Positions 48,101 to 59,410 of a DNA stretch of 64,000 nt are shown here, piece by piece. Position 1 is the stretch's first letter. Each line of letters opens with the position of its first letter. The stretch is from Aplectana chamaeleonis (taxonomy: Eukaryota; Nematoda; Chromadorea; Rhabditida; Cosmocercidae): assembly GCA_029168955.1 (NCBI GenBank), contig JAPDOI010000358.1, forward strand, positions 672,368 to 736,367. Reading direction: 5' to 3'. A program made the translations under genes and the position numbers. Under the pieces are notes generated by a model. That model saw only the letters and a program-made list of their open reading frames with translations. It made no database searches and was not told the DNA's origin.

Positions 48101-49990
48101 AAGACGACATTCTTCACTGGAACTCCAACTCGCGGCTGGACTGTTTTGTGGATCTGTTAATCAAAGCCGTCGATGATAAATCCGATTCCATTGAAATCAT
48201 GGTTCGTGTAAACCTTAGCTGTAGTATTCAAACAATTCCGAAGAAATATTCTATTTCAAAAAACGAACAAAAATATACTGTTTTTGAAACTAATGATATT
48301 GGTGTGAGACTGGATGACACAATTTCAGGACCGCAGAAGATTAGTGAAGTGTTCCTATCGGGCCTTGGAAACGAATAAACGACATAGGCAGGCTCTGGAT
48401 TACTATAGGACCCGTGTGGAAAGAATCACTCATGAAGGCGAGAACAAATGGAAAGTAAAGTCCAGCAAACCAGGTCTAAGCTATGTTGTGGCTTGGGAAG
48501 GAACCTGCTCCTGCAGTCTGATGGTAAAATGAAACACAAAACTTGAACTCAACACCAGTGTCTTTATGTGCTCAAAAAATTCTTTCAGAGTAACGTCCAT
48601 TGCCGCCTTTGCGATGTATGTCCTTATGGGTGGACATGCACCTGTCTGGACAACAGGACTGGAATTGCCTGCATCCACAGACATGCAGTTAAAACGTATG
48701 GCAATGTTGGCTTTGAGTGCATCCCTGCTGGCACATCGGCTCAAGAGGTGCAGTTGGAAGGGGAGGGCCCTGAGACAGAAATAGAGCCGCAAGGAGCAGC
48801 TGCACAGCTCAACGATCAAGAGGAAGTAACTTCAGCCCAAAAGACAAGGGAGCTCTGTTACCAGGCTCTACACGCAATCGCGAGCGTATGTAAAGAACTT
48901 CCTTTTTTTCTGGAAACTTTCGACAAATGTAAAAAAAAATGTTTTAAAAACGCTAATTGTGAGTATTTCAGAATTACGCAGAAGTTGAAGTTACGGCAAA
49001 GGGACTGGCTAGAGAAAACACTGACGAAGCTCTTGAGAAGCTGAACGAGCTCCTCGAACAAATGAAACTAACTGCAGCCATGGCTAGGTCTGCAAGGCAA
49101 GAGGTTCAGCTGGCACCTCGTCCGGAATTGACAAACATTGGAGCAAAGCCACGTCTTCAGATGGTGAAGCTGTATACTGTAAGTGCAAATAGGGAATAGT
49201 TTTGCTCCTGTACGGTAATGGAAGATAAAGAATACATTCAGCGAGGAAAACTGAAGAAAAACAGCGAAACCTGGAAAAGTCAAGGACCTACATGAGCAAT
49301 TACAGGAGATGAGGCGCAGGTGACCCAGTGACGGAGCTGGACCGTCCAGTGCCGTATGACTCACAAAAAACCGAGTTCGTTGTGTTTAACACTTCTAGAT
49401 TGTAGAATATTCTTTCTGGCTCGTAGATTACTCTGAAAATTTTGGAAACGATGTTGTTAGACGACAACTGACAGATGAATATTGGAACACCGACTTCTTA
49501 TGCATTCATCTTGCAGTGTACAATCTGTGACAGAACACGTGTTGCAATTAGTATACCGAATCCACTTGAAGTTCCACCAATTCCCTTTTCTTAGAATTTT
49601 TGCGAGAACCGCGTTTTTGAGTGACGTTCTTCCTCACACTACAGTTATCCGAGCCTCTTGGAGGCTAATGTAACCCTAACATACACTAAATATCGCAATT
49701 ATCCTAGCTTGGATGGTGTATGAGCGAGGAAATGCAGTGGGTTGTGAGAAAAAGCGCTCCAATGCTACGCCGCGGCGCGAGCGCGCGCCCCCGACGGAGG
49801 CGAGGTGATGTAGATTTACGTAACATCGTGAGTTTTTAGATTGGAACACATTCAGTTCGGCGATTTCGTCACTATTTTTTCGTAAAAAGAATTCAAACAG
49901 TAAGAATATATTTCAGATACGAAGGGCCTTGCTTATATGATGATCCCCATTAACTCGGTAGGCGGCACATCCTCGCGATTTTGGGCTAGT
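45107..49990 (+). CDS. Candidate two-exon small gene split by the MULE
   Basis: TTTTATTTTCAG at 45082-45093 precedes ATG 45107; the frame MVFSIGRSIPFPCA runs to a donor (GTGAGT) at 45151. After the MULE, acceptor TATATTTCAG (ends 49915) opens a phase-compatible exon (YTKGLAYMMIPINSVGG...SK) ending in TAA with an overlapping AATAAA at about 49990. Without the MULE the intron would be about 0.15 kb. Only the splice signals and frame support it; the 40-residue product is not recognised. Confidence 0.25.
45228..49827 (+). mobile_element. Complete Mutator-like element (MULE), 4.6 kb
   Basis: TIR of about 75-80 bases: GATGTTACGTAAATCTACAT then CACCTCGCCTCCGTCGGGG at left, with the near complement ending ATGTAGATTTACGTAACATC at right. 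GTGAGTTTT flanks it exactly (45219-45227 and 49828-49836), a 9-bp duplication typical of MULEs. It encodes one spliced transposase on the plus strand. The TIR match is high, suggesting fairly recent insertion. Confidence 0.95.
46168..49178 (+). pseudogene. MULE transposase, spliced, one in-frame stop
   Basis: Cut-and-paste transposase of the MULE type. Eleven exons join in frame for about 753 codons: 46168-46464, 46595-46686, 46745-46962, 47015-47254, 47311-47457, 47525-47748, 47801-47954, 48014-48201, 48329-48523, 48589-48885, 48972-49178. Order: two C2H2 fingers (CPVCSK...H...H, CPVCGEK...H...H), a Cys-rich DNA-binding-like part (CNRAGKYSQKGSKRLRASKK, CCSCF, GCFGHAGHE), the DDE core (GVCLDDTHHTTRY, DRIVTDEAPCFW, HYCRTH, TTMLGERWHRTIK) and a SWIM finger (TCTCLDNRTGIACIHRH). 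TAG at 47885-47887 in exon 7 is the only lesion; reading resumes as ILVYLRMNN. A last exon with KVKDLHEQLQEMRRR near 49290-49322 is likely but its acceptor phase does not fit. Confidence 0.9.
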
Positions 49991-52440
49991 AAATAAATAG
50001 TGGTGAGTTTTTCAGGTATCTACCTCGTTTGTTTCATACGCCAGCACGCTCGTGCCTATCAAAAGTAACGCAGGGCTATCGTAATTCTATGCGTTAAATA
50101 ATTAGCGTCTATACCGTGGCTGCAGATTGTGTCCCCTAGCTTACGAGGGCAACCATTTTCTGTTGCGTCGATTCGCACAGTGACAAGATGCGGAATATTT
50201 TGACGGCCGTAGGCCAAGGATACTTTTTTTCGCGTTCTTTTTTTTTCTTTGTGGGAATATTAGGTGATTCTTGTCGCTTTCTTTGTTGCGACTGAGCCAT
50301 GTATCTCAATAACCGCATAACTTGAAAGCTAACACTAAGAAGCACGCACGGTCCTGAAGTGTGAGCAGATGAGCAAACTCAGCAACTCAGCTTAGCAGAC
50401 AGCCATCAGTTTTCACTTTGAACTTAGATATCCATTATATAGACTTCGTATACGGAGCATGGTAGAAATAGCCATCAGTGATTCGACAGGGCGCAAGAAG
50501 CACTAAGGGTCTGCAGAGTTGCAACGATCAGAGTGGGGTCGCCGAGCGTCAGGCTTGACGCGGCGGCAAAAATATTTTCGGACATTATCGTCGCGGCGTC
50601 CGTTGCCGCTCGCTGGCAGTGACGCAAGGCCGTCGCGGCGTCAGAACACTGCGGTATAGTCGTGCCCTCCGAACATTCGAATAATTTGGATTTGTGCGCC
50701 AATATCGGAATGTATTTGAACAGCCTTAGTAAGACCAGCACTGCTTTAGGGGGGATGTTCCCAAAAATTGATTTGGAAGGGGGCTTCAACTCTTTCACAA
50801 ACCTGCAACTATCCGTTATTTGCATTTTTATTCGAATATCGAATAGTTTCAAATGAATGTCGGATCAATACTGTGGAGGGCCAGAATCCTGCCCTCTCAT
50901 TAATTATTGAAACACTCATAGTAGGTTACAGCTAAAGACCAAAAACAATGCGGATACATTCTGACATTAAAGAGAAAAAGTGAGTTATTCGACTATTCGG
51001 TATTCGAATGGCACAACTATACTCTGCAGTGCCCCATCGTCGCCACTCACGCTGCGTCGGTCCCCCCTGTGGCTACCGTGATGTGATCGATATTGCATCA
51101 TCCAGCGCTGTTCGTCGCTGCGAGCAACGTCGTGACTTGAACTCTGCGGACTCCTATAGGGTTGCAAATGTATCTGCTTGACAGAACAAGTGCGACTACC
51201 TCTTGAATGGACAACTGCAGCCAAACGCTAGCCAGAAAATCGTTCTTGCCGTGAGACAAATGACAAAGACTGTGTCCGAGGCGCAGGTGCTAATTATTTC
51301 ACGCACAATATTACGGTAGCCCTGTGTTCCTTTTGATCGATACGAGCGTTCTTGTGTTCTATGCTACACTCTACTTGCTCTAATGTTGTGACAGGGTACA
51401 ACACCTGCGCTCATAAACACCGCCCAATCCGAGATTTTGGTCGAGTCAAATTTCAGACACAGCCGGTACGGATCGCACTGACCGTTTTGATTCGCCCTTG
51501 AATGTAGTTTGCAAATGCTCGATTCCACTAGAACATGTTCAAAAAGTCGACCGCGAATATCCGTGTCGAAAACATCCGTACGTGAGATACAGCTCACTAC
51601 CCCCCCCCCCCCTCCCCAGCCACGCGAGAAGTTGAGTGGGCGAGGAATTTCCCGTGGTTTACTGACCCATCTTAGCAGAGGTTGGTGAAAAAACATTCTG
51701 AAATACGTAAGCTTACCCTCAGAAATCATTACGCCGATTAATTTGTGTTCAATCCTCTAGTTTCCAACTTTGCATGAGAAACACTTTCTGGGTTGTAAAG
51801 GGTTCAATTCAAGTGTGCGTAGACCAGATTAGGGCAATAGTAGAATAATTTGAGCATTTTTGGTCCACCTAGAATCTCATATCTATATAACCAGCATTGG
51901 TCGTTCATAGTAGCAATTATATGAGTGACGACATATCGCTCTGTTCAGACGACGCTTCGGAAGAAGACGTTCTGTTCCAAAATTAATTTTAGGCCGCTAG
52001 CAAAAGCTTAATTTTTTTCTCCTATCGACGTAAATTTTCCTCCCACCACACTTCAGCTATGTCCTATAGTTTATCCTACTCAGGTCTTCTTGTCCAGCCC
52101 TTAAACTTGTGAGGGTCTGAACCCTTATTAAGATACATACCTACTATCTAGCTTCGTAAGTCTCTAACATCTGACCAGCCACAGAAAGTGGCCAGAGTTC
52201 AAACATAAAGCCACATCGCATTGAGCATGTTTTCACAAATAGTTGGTATGTTTTAGGTAGAGGTTTGGAGTGTTGTGCAGCAGCCGCACCACACACGACA
52301 GACAAGATGTAAATCAACAAGAACAGAGCTTTGAGCACAATTGATATTGCAGAGGTAGGTAATATTTTGATTTCTGTTACACTTTATTCTGATTTTACTT
52401 GCCGCACCTGGTGTAAAACTCGTGAAGTCGATGAGGGTTT
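49840..52440. other. No confident gene
   Basis: 50475-50852 (minus) is open but GC-biased low complexity. A C tract of about 12 lies at 51600. 52144-52338 (minus) reads like a signal peptide (LKALFLLIYILSVVCGAAAA) but has GTG, not ATG, at its start, so it may be a dead secreted-protein exon. A 21-codon acidic frame (MSDDISLCSDDASEEDVLF) at 51922 follows TATATAA and is unexplained. Confidence 0.35.
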
Positions 52441-52444
52441 ATTC

Positions 52445-52578
52445 GTCGGTTCGGTGTTTTTCGCGGCATTCCATGGGTATTTGTTTGCGGCTCGTTCGAG
52501 CTCGTTGCTGGCAAGGCTCGTTGCCGTTGCCATTCTCCGGAATTTTAAATTCCTTTGCCGCACTTCCCTGGTCGGAAC
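52445..52578 (-). mobile_element. Short hAT-like element with GCTCGTT/GTTGCC units
   Basis: Right end CCTTTGCCGCACTTCCCTG (52552-52570) followed by GTCGGAAC; the left side has GTCGGTTC (6 of 8) then a worn GGTGTTTTTCGCGGCATT. AATTTTAAATTCCTTTGCCG is shared with the 12501 end. This looks like a complete ~120-bp copy of the family. Confidence 0.5.
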
Positions 52579-52679
52579 TCGTCAACGCCGTCATTTTCAC
52601 GCCCAACAAACTTCGCACTAACCCGGGGTTTCCCTCCCTTTCCAAAATCATGAGGGTTAAGGGCCATAAGAAATGCAAC

Positions 52680-53173
52680 TTAAAGGCACTGTTCGCGATA
52701 AATATTGCTTTTCTGTTTTTTTGCCTATCTTGAAACAGGTCCCATTCTGACTCCGATGATGCTTCTGGAATCGTACAAGACCTTCTGGGAATGGAGTTAT
52801 GGTCCCTCAAAAATTGAGTTAGGGAAAATGGTGGACGAGTTGTCCAAGGCTTGTAACTTCCGTATTTTGCAGCCAATGTGTGCGAGCTGACCTGAGTAAA
52901 GAGAGAAGTTGAGAATGAAGGGAAGAACGGGGCTTTCGATCGGAAACAATCGCTGTACTCAGGCCTTCGAGTGTTCCTTTGTTCACGTCGAGGGGCGGGA
53001 AGAGGCGGGGCTTGCCCACAATGGCGGGGTTTGCACACTTTTCTAAGCCGTTTTGTGGCTCCTGGGTAGCTTTCCGTCCCGTTTTTTCGACGCTGTTCTG
53101 CTTCTGAGAGCCACGAGAAGCGTTTGTCATGGAAAATTCGAGGATGAAGTTTATCGCGAACAGTGCCTTTAAA
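52680..53173 (-). mobile_element. TTAA MITE family III, copy 3
   Basis: TTAA (52680), AGGCACTGTTCGCGATAAAT through TTTATCGCGAACAGTGCC and TTTAAA (53168-53173). Aligns with 13736-14220. Confidence 0.8.
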
Positions 53174-53239
53174 CACAAAGTTGGATTTCCAAATTTAAAT
53201 TAAACCGATTATTCGGAGCTCTGAAAACCGCGGGCTCGG

Positions 53240-53290
53240 ACGAGTTCCCTTAATCGAGGCAACTCCTTCCTCGGTGTGTAGAGAGCACCT
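53240..53290 (-). mobile_element. Remnant end of the 155-bp MULE MITE family
   Basis: On the minus strand CAGGGATAGGTGCTCTCTAC then ACACCGAGGAAGGAGTTGCC resembles the TIR at 39436. No partner end found. Confidence 0.4.
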
Positions 53291-54370
53291 ATCCCTGCTC
53301 AAGCCGTTGACAGAGTATGCCGAACTGACCAACTATTCCGCGTCAACTGTATGTGTATTATAAATGCCTCGAAAAATCTCTAAAAGTTACGCGGTTTTGT
53401 TGTTATCCAATTGAGCTGGAAAAGTTCCGATTTGGAGTCGGAGAAGAGATGTTTGGTGTAGGAAGAGTTCAATTTGGCTTCAAAAGTACACTTTCAATGT
53501 ATCCGATTGCTGAAAATGAGGACAACATCCACAAACCGGGTTAGGCCTATTTTAGAGTTCCATCGCAGCGCGGCGCAATTAGATGTTTTCTGGGGGCGTC
53601 AATCGATAACGCGCCCCTCGTCGATTCGCATTTGAATCATTAAATTGCGCCGCGGAGGCACTCTGAAAACCCCCTTAATAGTTTCCGCGACGCACGACAG
53701 CGTCAATGCATGGACATATCGATTTTTGATCGATATGCATGACAGACACTGCGTTTCGTCGACTGTCGCTTAGCTGATGCGTAGCACCCGTTTTGCCCTC
53801 CTAATTTGTTTTCACTTTCGACTGCATACAGTGCGCATCTATGGTTTTAATTGGAGATCAGTTTTCTCACCAGTGCTCCGTGTCAAGTGCGACTGAGGGC
53901 TCTGCATTTCGTGCAGGAGGATGGCTACCTGCACTATATCCCGGGGCGAAAATCACTCGGCCGCGTCGCGTGCCTGTGCGAGCCTACGTTGCCCTCTCCA
54001 CCTTGAAAATACACTCGCGGTGTCTCTTGGTCTGTCCCCGCCCAGGTCTGCTGTGAACTGAGTGTATTTAGTTCCGAAATAGAGTGTAGGATCAACCTGG
54101 AATGGTTCATCGGGTCGGTGTACTCAGCGCCTGCGTGTGTCTATGCATGCGGCGTGCTGTCTCTACGTCTTCGGCAGGGAGTACCGACTCCATAAACAGT
54201 TCCTCGTAGATCATATGCAAATGTGACCTTCTTACAAAATTATTGGGAAGAGTTACTTTTCATGACGGAGCGAAATTCCCACGATTCATCACGCATGCGA
54301 GCTCGCGCACGCTGCTCTCTTGGTGTCTTTCACCCCGCACTGTCTTGCCGTTTCTCGTAACCCCCCGCCC
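53291..54370. other. No recognised gene
   Basis: 53930-54050 has CACTCGGCCGCGTCGCGTGC and AACTGAGTGTATTTAG like the small element at 55568. CGATATGTCC/ATCGATTTTTGATCGATAT palindromes lie near 53715-53740. Confidence 0.35.
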
Positions 54371-54380
54371 TCTGCCCAGT

Positions 54381-54894
54381 GGCCGTATTCATGAAACCGC
54401 GGGTGCAGGAAGGGGGCGTAACCTTCCCGTACCCGTCGTATGGCAACCAATTTGTGCCTCTCCTGTCGAACTTTCAGTAGTGGCGGCCCCTATTCGCTAC
54501 CTGTGAGAGCAGAGATAGGCATGAGTAGCCACCTGCAGAGACAGAGAGGAGACCGCCGGGTAGGTGGCTGCTGTCTCTCAGCTCAGCTAATAATGCATTC
54601 CGTTGGGCATAACATGCCCGTCCTCAAGTGCTCGGGTGGACAGGAGGTGTCCGCACTGCCTGTCAGGGTGGTACCGATAATTTTCTGTCGCGTGAGATCG
54701 ACGAAGCAGGCAGCTACACCTCTCTCCGTCCACCCGCTAGGTGGCTACGAACCCTCTTGTCTACCTGCCAGGTAGCTGGGAGCCTTCCTGCTTACCTGTA
54801 GGGTAGCCAGGAAGGTGCAGCATCGAAAACTCGTCCAACGGCGGGTGAACTTTGGACCTTCCCAGGAGGTTCCCAGTCTTTCATGAATACGGGC
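54381..54894. mobile_element. ~515-bp element with GCCGTATTCATGAAA ends
   Basis: GGCCGTATTCATGAAA at left and TTTCATGAATACGGGC at right are inverted; the inside has repeated CTACCTG(C)CAGGTAGC-like motifs (54520-54800). Target duplication not resolved. Confidence 0.5.
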
Positions 54895-55565
54895 ACAGAT
54901 TCGCAACGGGTCTAGGAAATTTCCCTTCGACATGCAGTATAGTTTTCTAACATTATCAGGAAAGACTGCTGGAAGTGCTGTGTTTCGATACAGTGTGTTC
55001 TCGTACTGCTGGTACGGTTTGCATCTAATGTGAAACCTTCGATAATCATGAACTTAGTGATTGCAGGTATCGTCCTGGACACGAGCACTGCCTGAACGAT
55101 TACGTGTTCTTGAACAATGATTAAAGACAGCCTTGACAAATTTCGTTCTTGTGTACGCACTGTAAAGTTTCTTAGCTATTAAATTAATATTATGTTATGT
55201 AGTTGTTCCAGTGCTGATAAAGTTTGAGGAATTGCAATGGCGGATTACTCACAATTTCTTTTTAAGAAGTGATCGACACCAGAGGAGAAGGTTTTTTCGA
55301 AACTTAAGCGTCACACCGCAGTGGCAAATCAAGCGTCACGTTCCCGAAGAGCCGCCTTGTCCGAAATAATAGTACTACTTGCAGCGCATTACTATTATTG
55401 GTTCCGCCAACCCTACATCATAACGGCACTTCCTCGCGTGACTTCAAACATTTTCAATCTTCCTCAATTGCCAGAGTAAAACAAGGCGAACAAAAGGTGA
55501 AGCGTTAAAAGACTTGGCATCACACATTAAATACGCTGTTTCCTATTGGTTTTTTCTATTTCAGA
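54895..55565. other. No recognised gene
   Basis: An 82-codon minus frame (55160-54912) lacks motifs. Nothing else supported. Confidence 0.35.
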
Positions 55566-55567
55566 GC

Positions 55568-55692
55568 AAAATTCACTCGGGTTCCTCGCGTGCGTGTGAG
55601 CGCGTGCGCTGTCGTCTCCATTAACCGCACCCCCACTCACTCTCGTCGATTCCCTTGACTTCGGCCAGGTCCTCAGAGGACCGAGTGAATTT
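55568..55692. mobile_element. 125-bp inverted-repeat MITE
   Basis: AAATTCACTCGGGTTCCTCG and GAGGACCGAGTGAATTT are inverted ends. Worn relatives may be at 12700-12830 and 53930-54050. Confidence 0.5.
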
Positions 55693-55987
55693 CGCTCCGA
55701 CTTAATGTGTATGTGCCCTCCATTTTCGAAAGATATTCTTATTCCTGGTTGTAGAGTACATTCGGAAGCAACATTGCTGTTGGGAATATGAATAGGAAAA
55801 AATAGAAGTAGGAGCTAGGAAAAAGTTAGGGTTCATTTTGTACCCCACTCCTCTGAGAGTTTTAGCCGAGAAATAGCCGCGTGATGTCTGCTTGCCGCGC
55901 AAAAGCAGAGAAATAAACGCCAAGTAATGTTCGCCGAGAAATAGCCGCGAAATAGCCCACCAGGACTCTGAGAAAATCTGTGGTGAC

Positions 55988-56048
55988 GGCACCGCAATGC
56001 GGCCGTGTAGGTGCCCTATAGGCACCTACACGGCGTCATTGCGGTGCC
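55988..56048. repeat. Near-perfect 28-bp-arm hairpin
   Basis: GGCACCGCAATGCGGCCGTG and its complement flank a 5-base CTATA centre. A second, weaker hairpin (GCGTAGGTGTTTTTCGAGACACC) follows at 56146-56180. Confidence 0.8.
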
Positions 56049-56486
56049 TTCATTACAAATTGCCCTGTCTGCACGCCGATAGCGATGTAGGCTCCGCAAT
56101 CGCACGTCGCTGAAGAGCCGATTGCCGCGTCGGCTGAGCGTTGACGCCGCGTAGGTGTTTTTCGAGACACCTCTACGCGACCTCGCTGGAAAGCCTCCGA
56201 GGTGAGTCGAAAATGCATGCCCTCACCATAATAAGGGAGATCGAATAGTTTTTTGTTAAGGAACACACCGACTGATCATACAGCTCTCCAGTTTTTGCCA
56301 GTCACCCATTTTAAACCTTTTTTCGGGATCCTTTGCTTTAAAATGGTTCTCGAACGATTTGTTTCCCTATGCACTTTCGCTTTCCAAACCCATACCAATG
56401 CGGAAGTCGCCAAAACGTAATCCATATGAAATTCCATGCTAATCAAACACAAATTGCATACATCTACAATACCCACACTAATTTAC

Positions 56487-56964
56487 TTAAAGGCAGCATA
56501 CACGCTCGTAAACGTAATTGAGGTAACTACGGGAATTGGAATGGTATGGCACTGAACACAACGCCCACGCATTTTGAAGCGTCAAAAACGACCCACTATG
56601 ACGCTACACGAGTGAGAAGTTTGCCCCTCCCCTGTATCTGCCCGCCCCCTGTATTTGCGTCCTCCTCCAAAACGGGTACTGGGCCATTTCAACCGTCGGC
56701 GACGGTTGTGGTTTACCTCTTGTACCTATTTTACCACCCACAAACGTCGCCGACGGTGGGAATGGCCCAGCACTTCTGTTTTGGATGAGGACGCAAATAC
56801 AGGGGGCGGGCAGATACAGGGGCGGAGCAAGCATCTCTCTCGTGTAGCGTCATTGTGGGTCGTTTTTGATGCTTCAAAATGCATAGGCGTTTTGCTCTGT
56901 GCCGTACCATTCTAATTCCGTAGTTATCTCAATTACGTTTACGAGAGTGTATGCTGCCTTTAAA
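56487..56964. mobile_element. TTAA foldback MITE
   Basis: TTAA, AAGGCAGCATACACGCTCGT at left; ACGAGAGTGTATGCTGCC and TTTAAA at right. The arms pair almost to the middle (about 230 bases each), around CCGTCGGCGACGG. Directly joined to the next MITE through a shared TTTAAA (56959-56964). Confidence 0.85.
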
Positions 56965-57451
56965 GGCACAGTACACCCTCAGATATGAATTTTGAGATTT
57001 TCATGTAATTGTGTAGAAGAACCCTCCTGTACAACATTTGCCAAAAGCCAGATCTCATTTCCTCTAAATAAGCAAGAGATAAGCGACCACCAAGGGCCCG
57101 ACCCCCTTCGCTCACCACCACAGGCCCGACCCCCTACCAGATTTTCGAACTCGATAGCGGCTCGGTGGATGGATGAATGCCAACAAGTCGTCGTTCTTCA
57201 GGCCATTGCTGGGCTACCTCCTTATCCTTGCTCGCTTTCGCGCAAAGATTGAGAATGAAGAAAAATATAGGCCTGAGACAACTCGTTCACCAATTTTTCA
57301 CCCTCAAAATATAGGCATCTTTGAAGAGCCATACCTCTTTTCAAAGGGGGTTTTGGACGATTTTAGAGATACCACTGTGATCAGCGTCTGACTCTCTCCA
57401 AGATGAGCATGAAATCTGAAAATTAATTTTTTGGGTGTCCTGTGCCTTTAA
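56959..57451 (+). mobile_element. TTAA MITE family II, copy 6, full length
   Basis: TTTAAA, GGCACAGTACACCCTCAGAT through GGGTGTCCTGTGCC and TTAA (57448-57451). Confidence 0.85.
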
Positions 57452-57452
57452 G

Positions 57453-57945
57453 AAAGCCGCAAACGTTGCGAAATCGCGAATTTTACGACTTCTCGTCATA
57501 ACACGGCTCAAATGACCGGTTCGGGGGAGCTAGGAGCATATTTGGAATTAGCATCGAGAGCTCTTCATTTTGAGCACACACATTTCTTAACCTGGTCCCG
57601 TTTGAAGCGAGAATGAACTTGGCACATATGTAGGGGATGAAAAGTCGACATTCCTGGATTGGGCTTCCACAGTGCCTGTTTGAAAGAGGATCAGAAAATA
57701 AAGGTGTAGGCCAAGTCCTAGGTCGATTGGTCCCGTTTGAGCTGAGAACGGGTGATATTTTCGTTCACTCGATTTTCCTATTAATCCTATATGCCTTGTT
57801 TGCAGGTCAAGGAATGTGTGTGGTCAAAATGAAGAGCTCTCGATGCTGATTCCAGGGATGCCTTTAGCTCCCCGAACTGGTCACTTTGAGCAGTGTTATG
57901 ACGAAGAGTCGCAAAAGTCGCGAGTTCGCGACTCTTGCGGCTTTT
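57453..57945. mobile_element. Foldback element with ~140-bp arms
   Basis: AAAGCCGCAAACGTTGCGAA and ACGACTTCTCGTCATAACAC at left match, inverted, TGTTATGACGAAGAGTCGC and CTCTTGCGGCTTT at right; GAGAGCTCTTCATTTTGA also pairs. Begins within two bases of the preceding MITE. Confidence 0.75.
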
Positions 57946-57949
57946 TTTG

Positions 57950-58800
57950 AGGAAATTAGCGAGGGTATTGTAGCTTTGATACTTAAATGTAGAATACTCG
58001 ATAAAAACCTCACCCTGGTTAATTGGAGAATAAATCAGTTTGAGAAGTCTTCATGACAGCTGCGTTGAAAAATAGACACAGAATCTCACGAGAACCGTTA
58101 ACGCTATGCATATGACTACAGATTTTGACAGTGATGGTTTTTGCTGCTGTGTCAAAGTTCGAGTCTTTGAATAGTTTTGTTCCAAGACTGCTTAGTAGTC
58201 AGAGAAGTGTTCGACATTTAGGGGCGCGATGCCAGGATGAAGTGCGATACCGGTGATATCATTTGCGTTTTATGCACAAAAAGGCGTATTTATGCTTCTT
58301 TGTCAACACTGTTCAAAATAAAATTCCTTGATAACACTATGTAACAAACTTTCACTTTTCTTCTGTTCCTGGGTTGAAATTGTGTTTTCCTAAACCGTAA
58401 GGTCTAGAACAGACAGGAAATAGCTGTTATCCCAAAAAAACAAAAAAACTTCGCTTTTGAAACTAGGACAATGACATTTGGAAAATGGCGTGTTCATGTA
58501 ACACAAGTTTCGTTCCTGGCTTGTAGGTGTTATATTTCATTTGTTTATGCCTAATGTATGTGAAAAATGACTTCATTGAGCAGAAACTACACGACGGCAG
58601 TACGAAGAAAACTCGTTTTTTTTGTGAGAATATATGTAGAAAGGTTTTTATTCAATTTCGGCACTATGATAAGGTAAAAACAAAAAATGCACAAGGAATA
58701 GACAAACACAGTCGGAAACCACTCAAAAAGGTCCAGAAATGTGTAGAATTTCTAGAATCACTACTGTACTGTGAATCACTCTCTCGATGTGACACCCAAA
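57950..58800. other. No recognised gene
   Basis: The plus frame 58527-58973 runs into the dispersed repeat at 58804 and is not credible. Confidence 0.4.
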
Positions 58801-58803
58801 TGT

Positions 58804-58939
58804 ATGGTATCCGTTTTCATTTTAGTCTGACGCATGGAACAGGAGGCTGGCCGTGCGGGGTTGGCGGCCTCAATGAAGAATGGGGTTTAGATTCGCGCGG
58901 GGTGATCTACCGTCGCAGCCCCGTTCATTCATCAGACTA
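58804..58939 (+). repeat. ~145-bp dispersed repeat with pol III-like boxes, copy 3
   Basis: TGGCCGTGCGG matches the A box at 10 of 11; the B-like box here is worn (GGTTTAGATTC). Starts ATTTTAGTCTGACG and ends CATCAGACT, inverted edges. Confidence 0.55.
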
Positions 58940-59054
58940 CTCAGACATTCGTTGGCGATTAGCCTCCGACTAAACTGGGAATCGCCGACGAACAAGTCAG
59001 CGATTCGGCCAAAACGTGGACTAAAAATTCGCCATATGGGTGATAGTTTAGCCT

Positions 59055-59410
59055 CTGCTGGTGAAAGTTGGGGGCAATTGTCGCTAAAACACTCGCCGAG
59101 AGTCGACTTTGGCGAAAGTCACCTCCCTTAATTCTAGCATCGCCTTAATCCTTCGCGTACTGGTGAACTTCTAGCCATTTCCGTTACCCGAGCTGGTGAG
59201 AATTGAGGGCGATTCTCGCCAAAATCAACGCCCCGCCCCTCCGTTGGCGAAGATCGCCCTTCTTCAACCTAGAATCGCCTTATTTCTTCGCGTATTGGCG
59301 GAATTTTTGCCATTTCCATTGCCCGAGCTGGTGGGAAATGAGGGCGATTCTTTTCGGAATCAACGCCCCCGCCCTTCACTGGCGAAAATCGCCCTAATTT
59401 TTCAGCTTTT
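59055..59410 (+). repeat. 135-bp tandem repeat, ~2.6 copies
   Basis: GCTGGTG(A/G)...GGGCGATTCTCGCC..AAATCAACGCCCC recurs with starts at about 59055, 59190 and 59325. The unit is itself rich in short TTGGCGA/TCGCC inverted motifs. Confidence 0.75.

Noticed and set aside
51922..51987. 21-codon acidic frame after a TATATAA box
   Set aside because: Too short, no splice donor or homology to support it.
52144..52338. Secreted peptide gene on the minus strand
   Set aside because: Signal-peptide-like but starts with GTG, no acceptor or downstream structure supports it; at most a dead exon.
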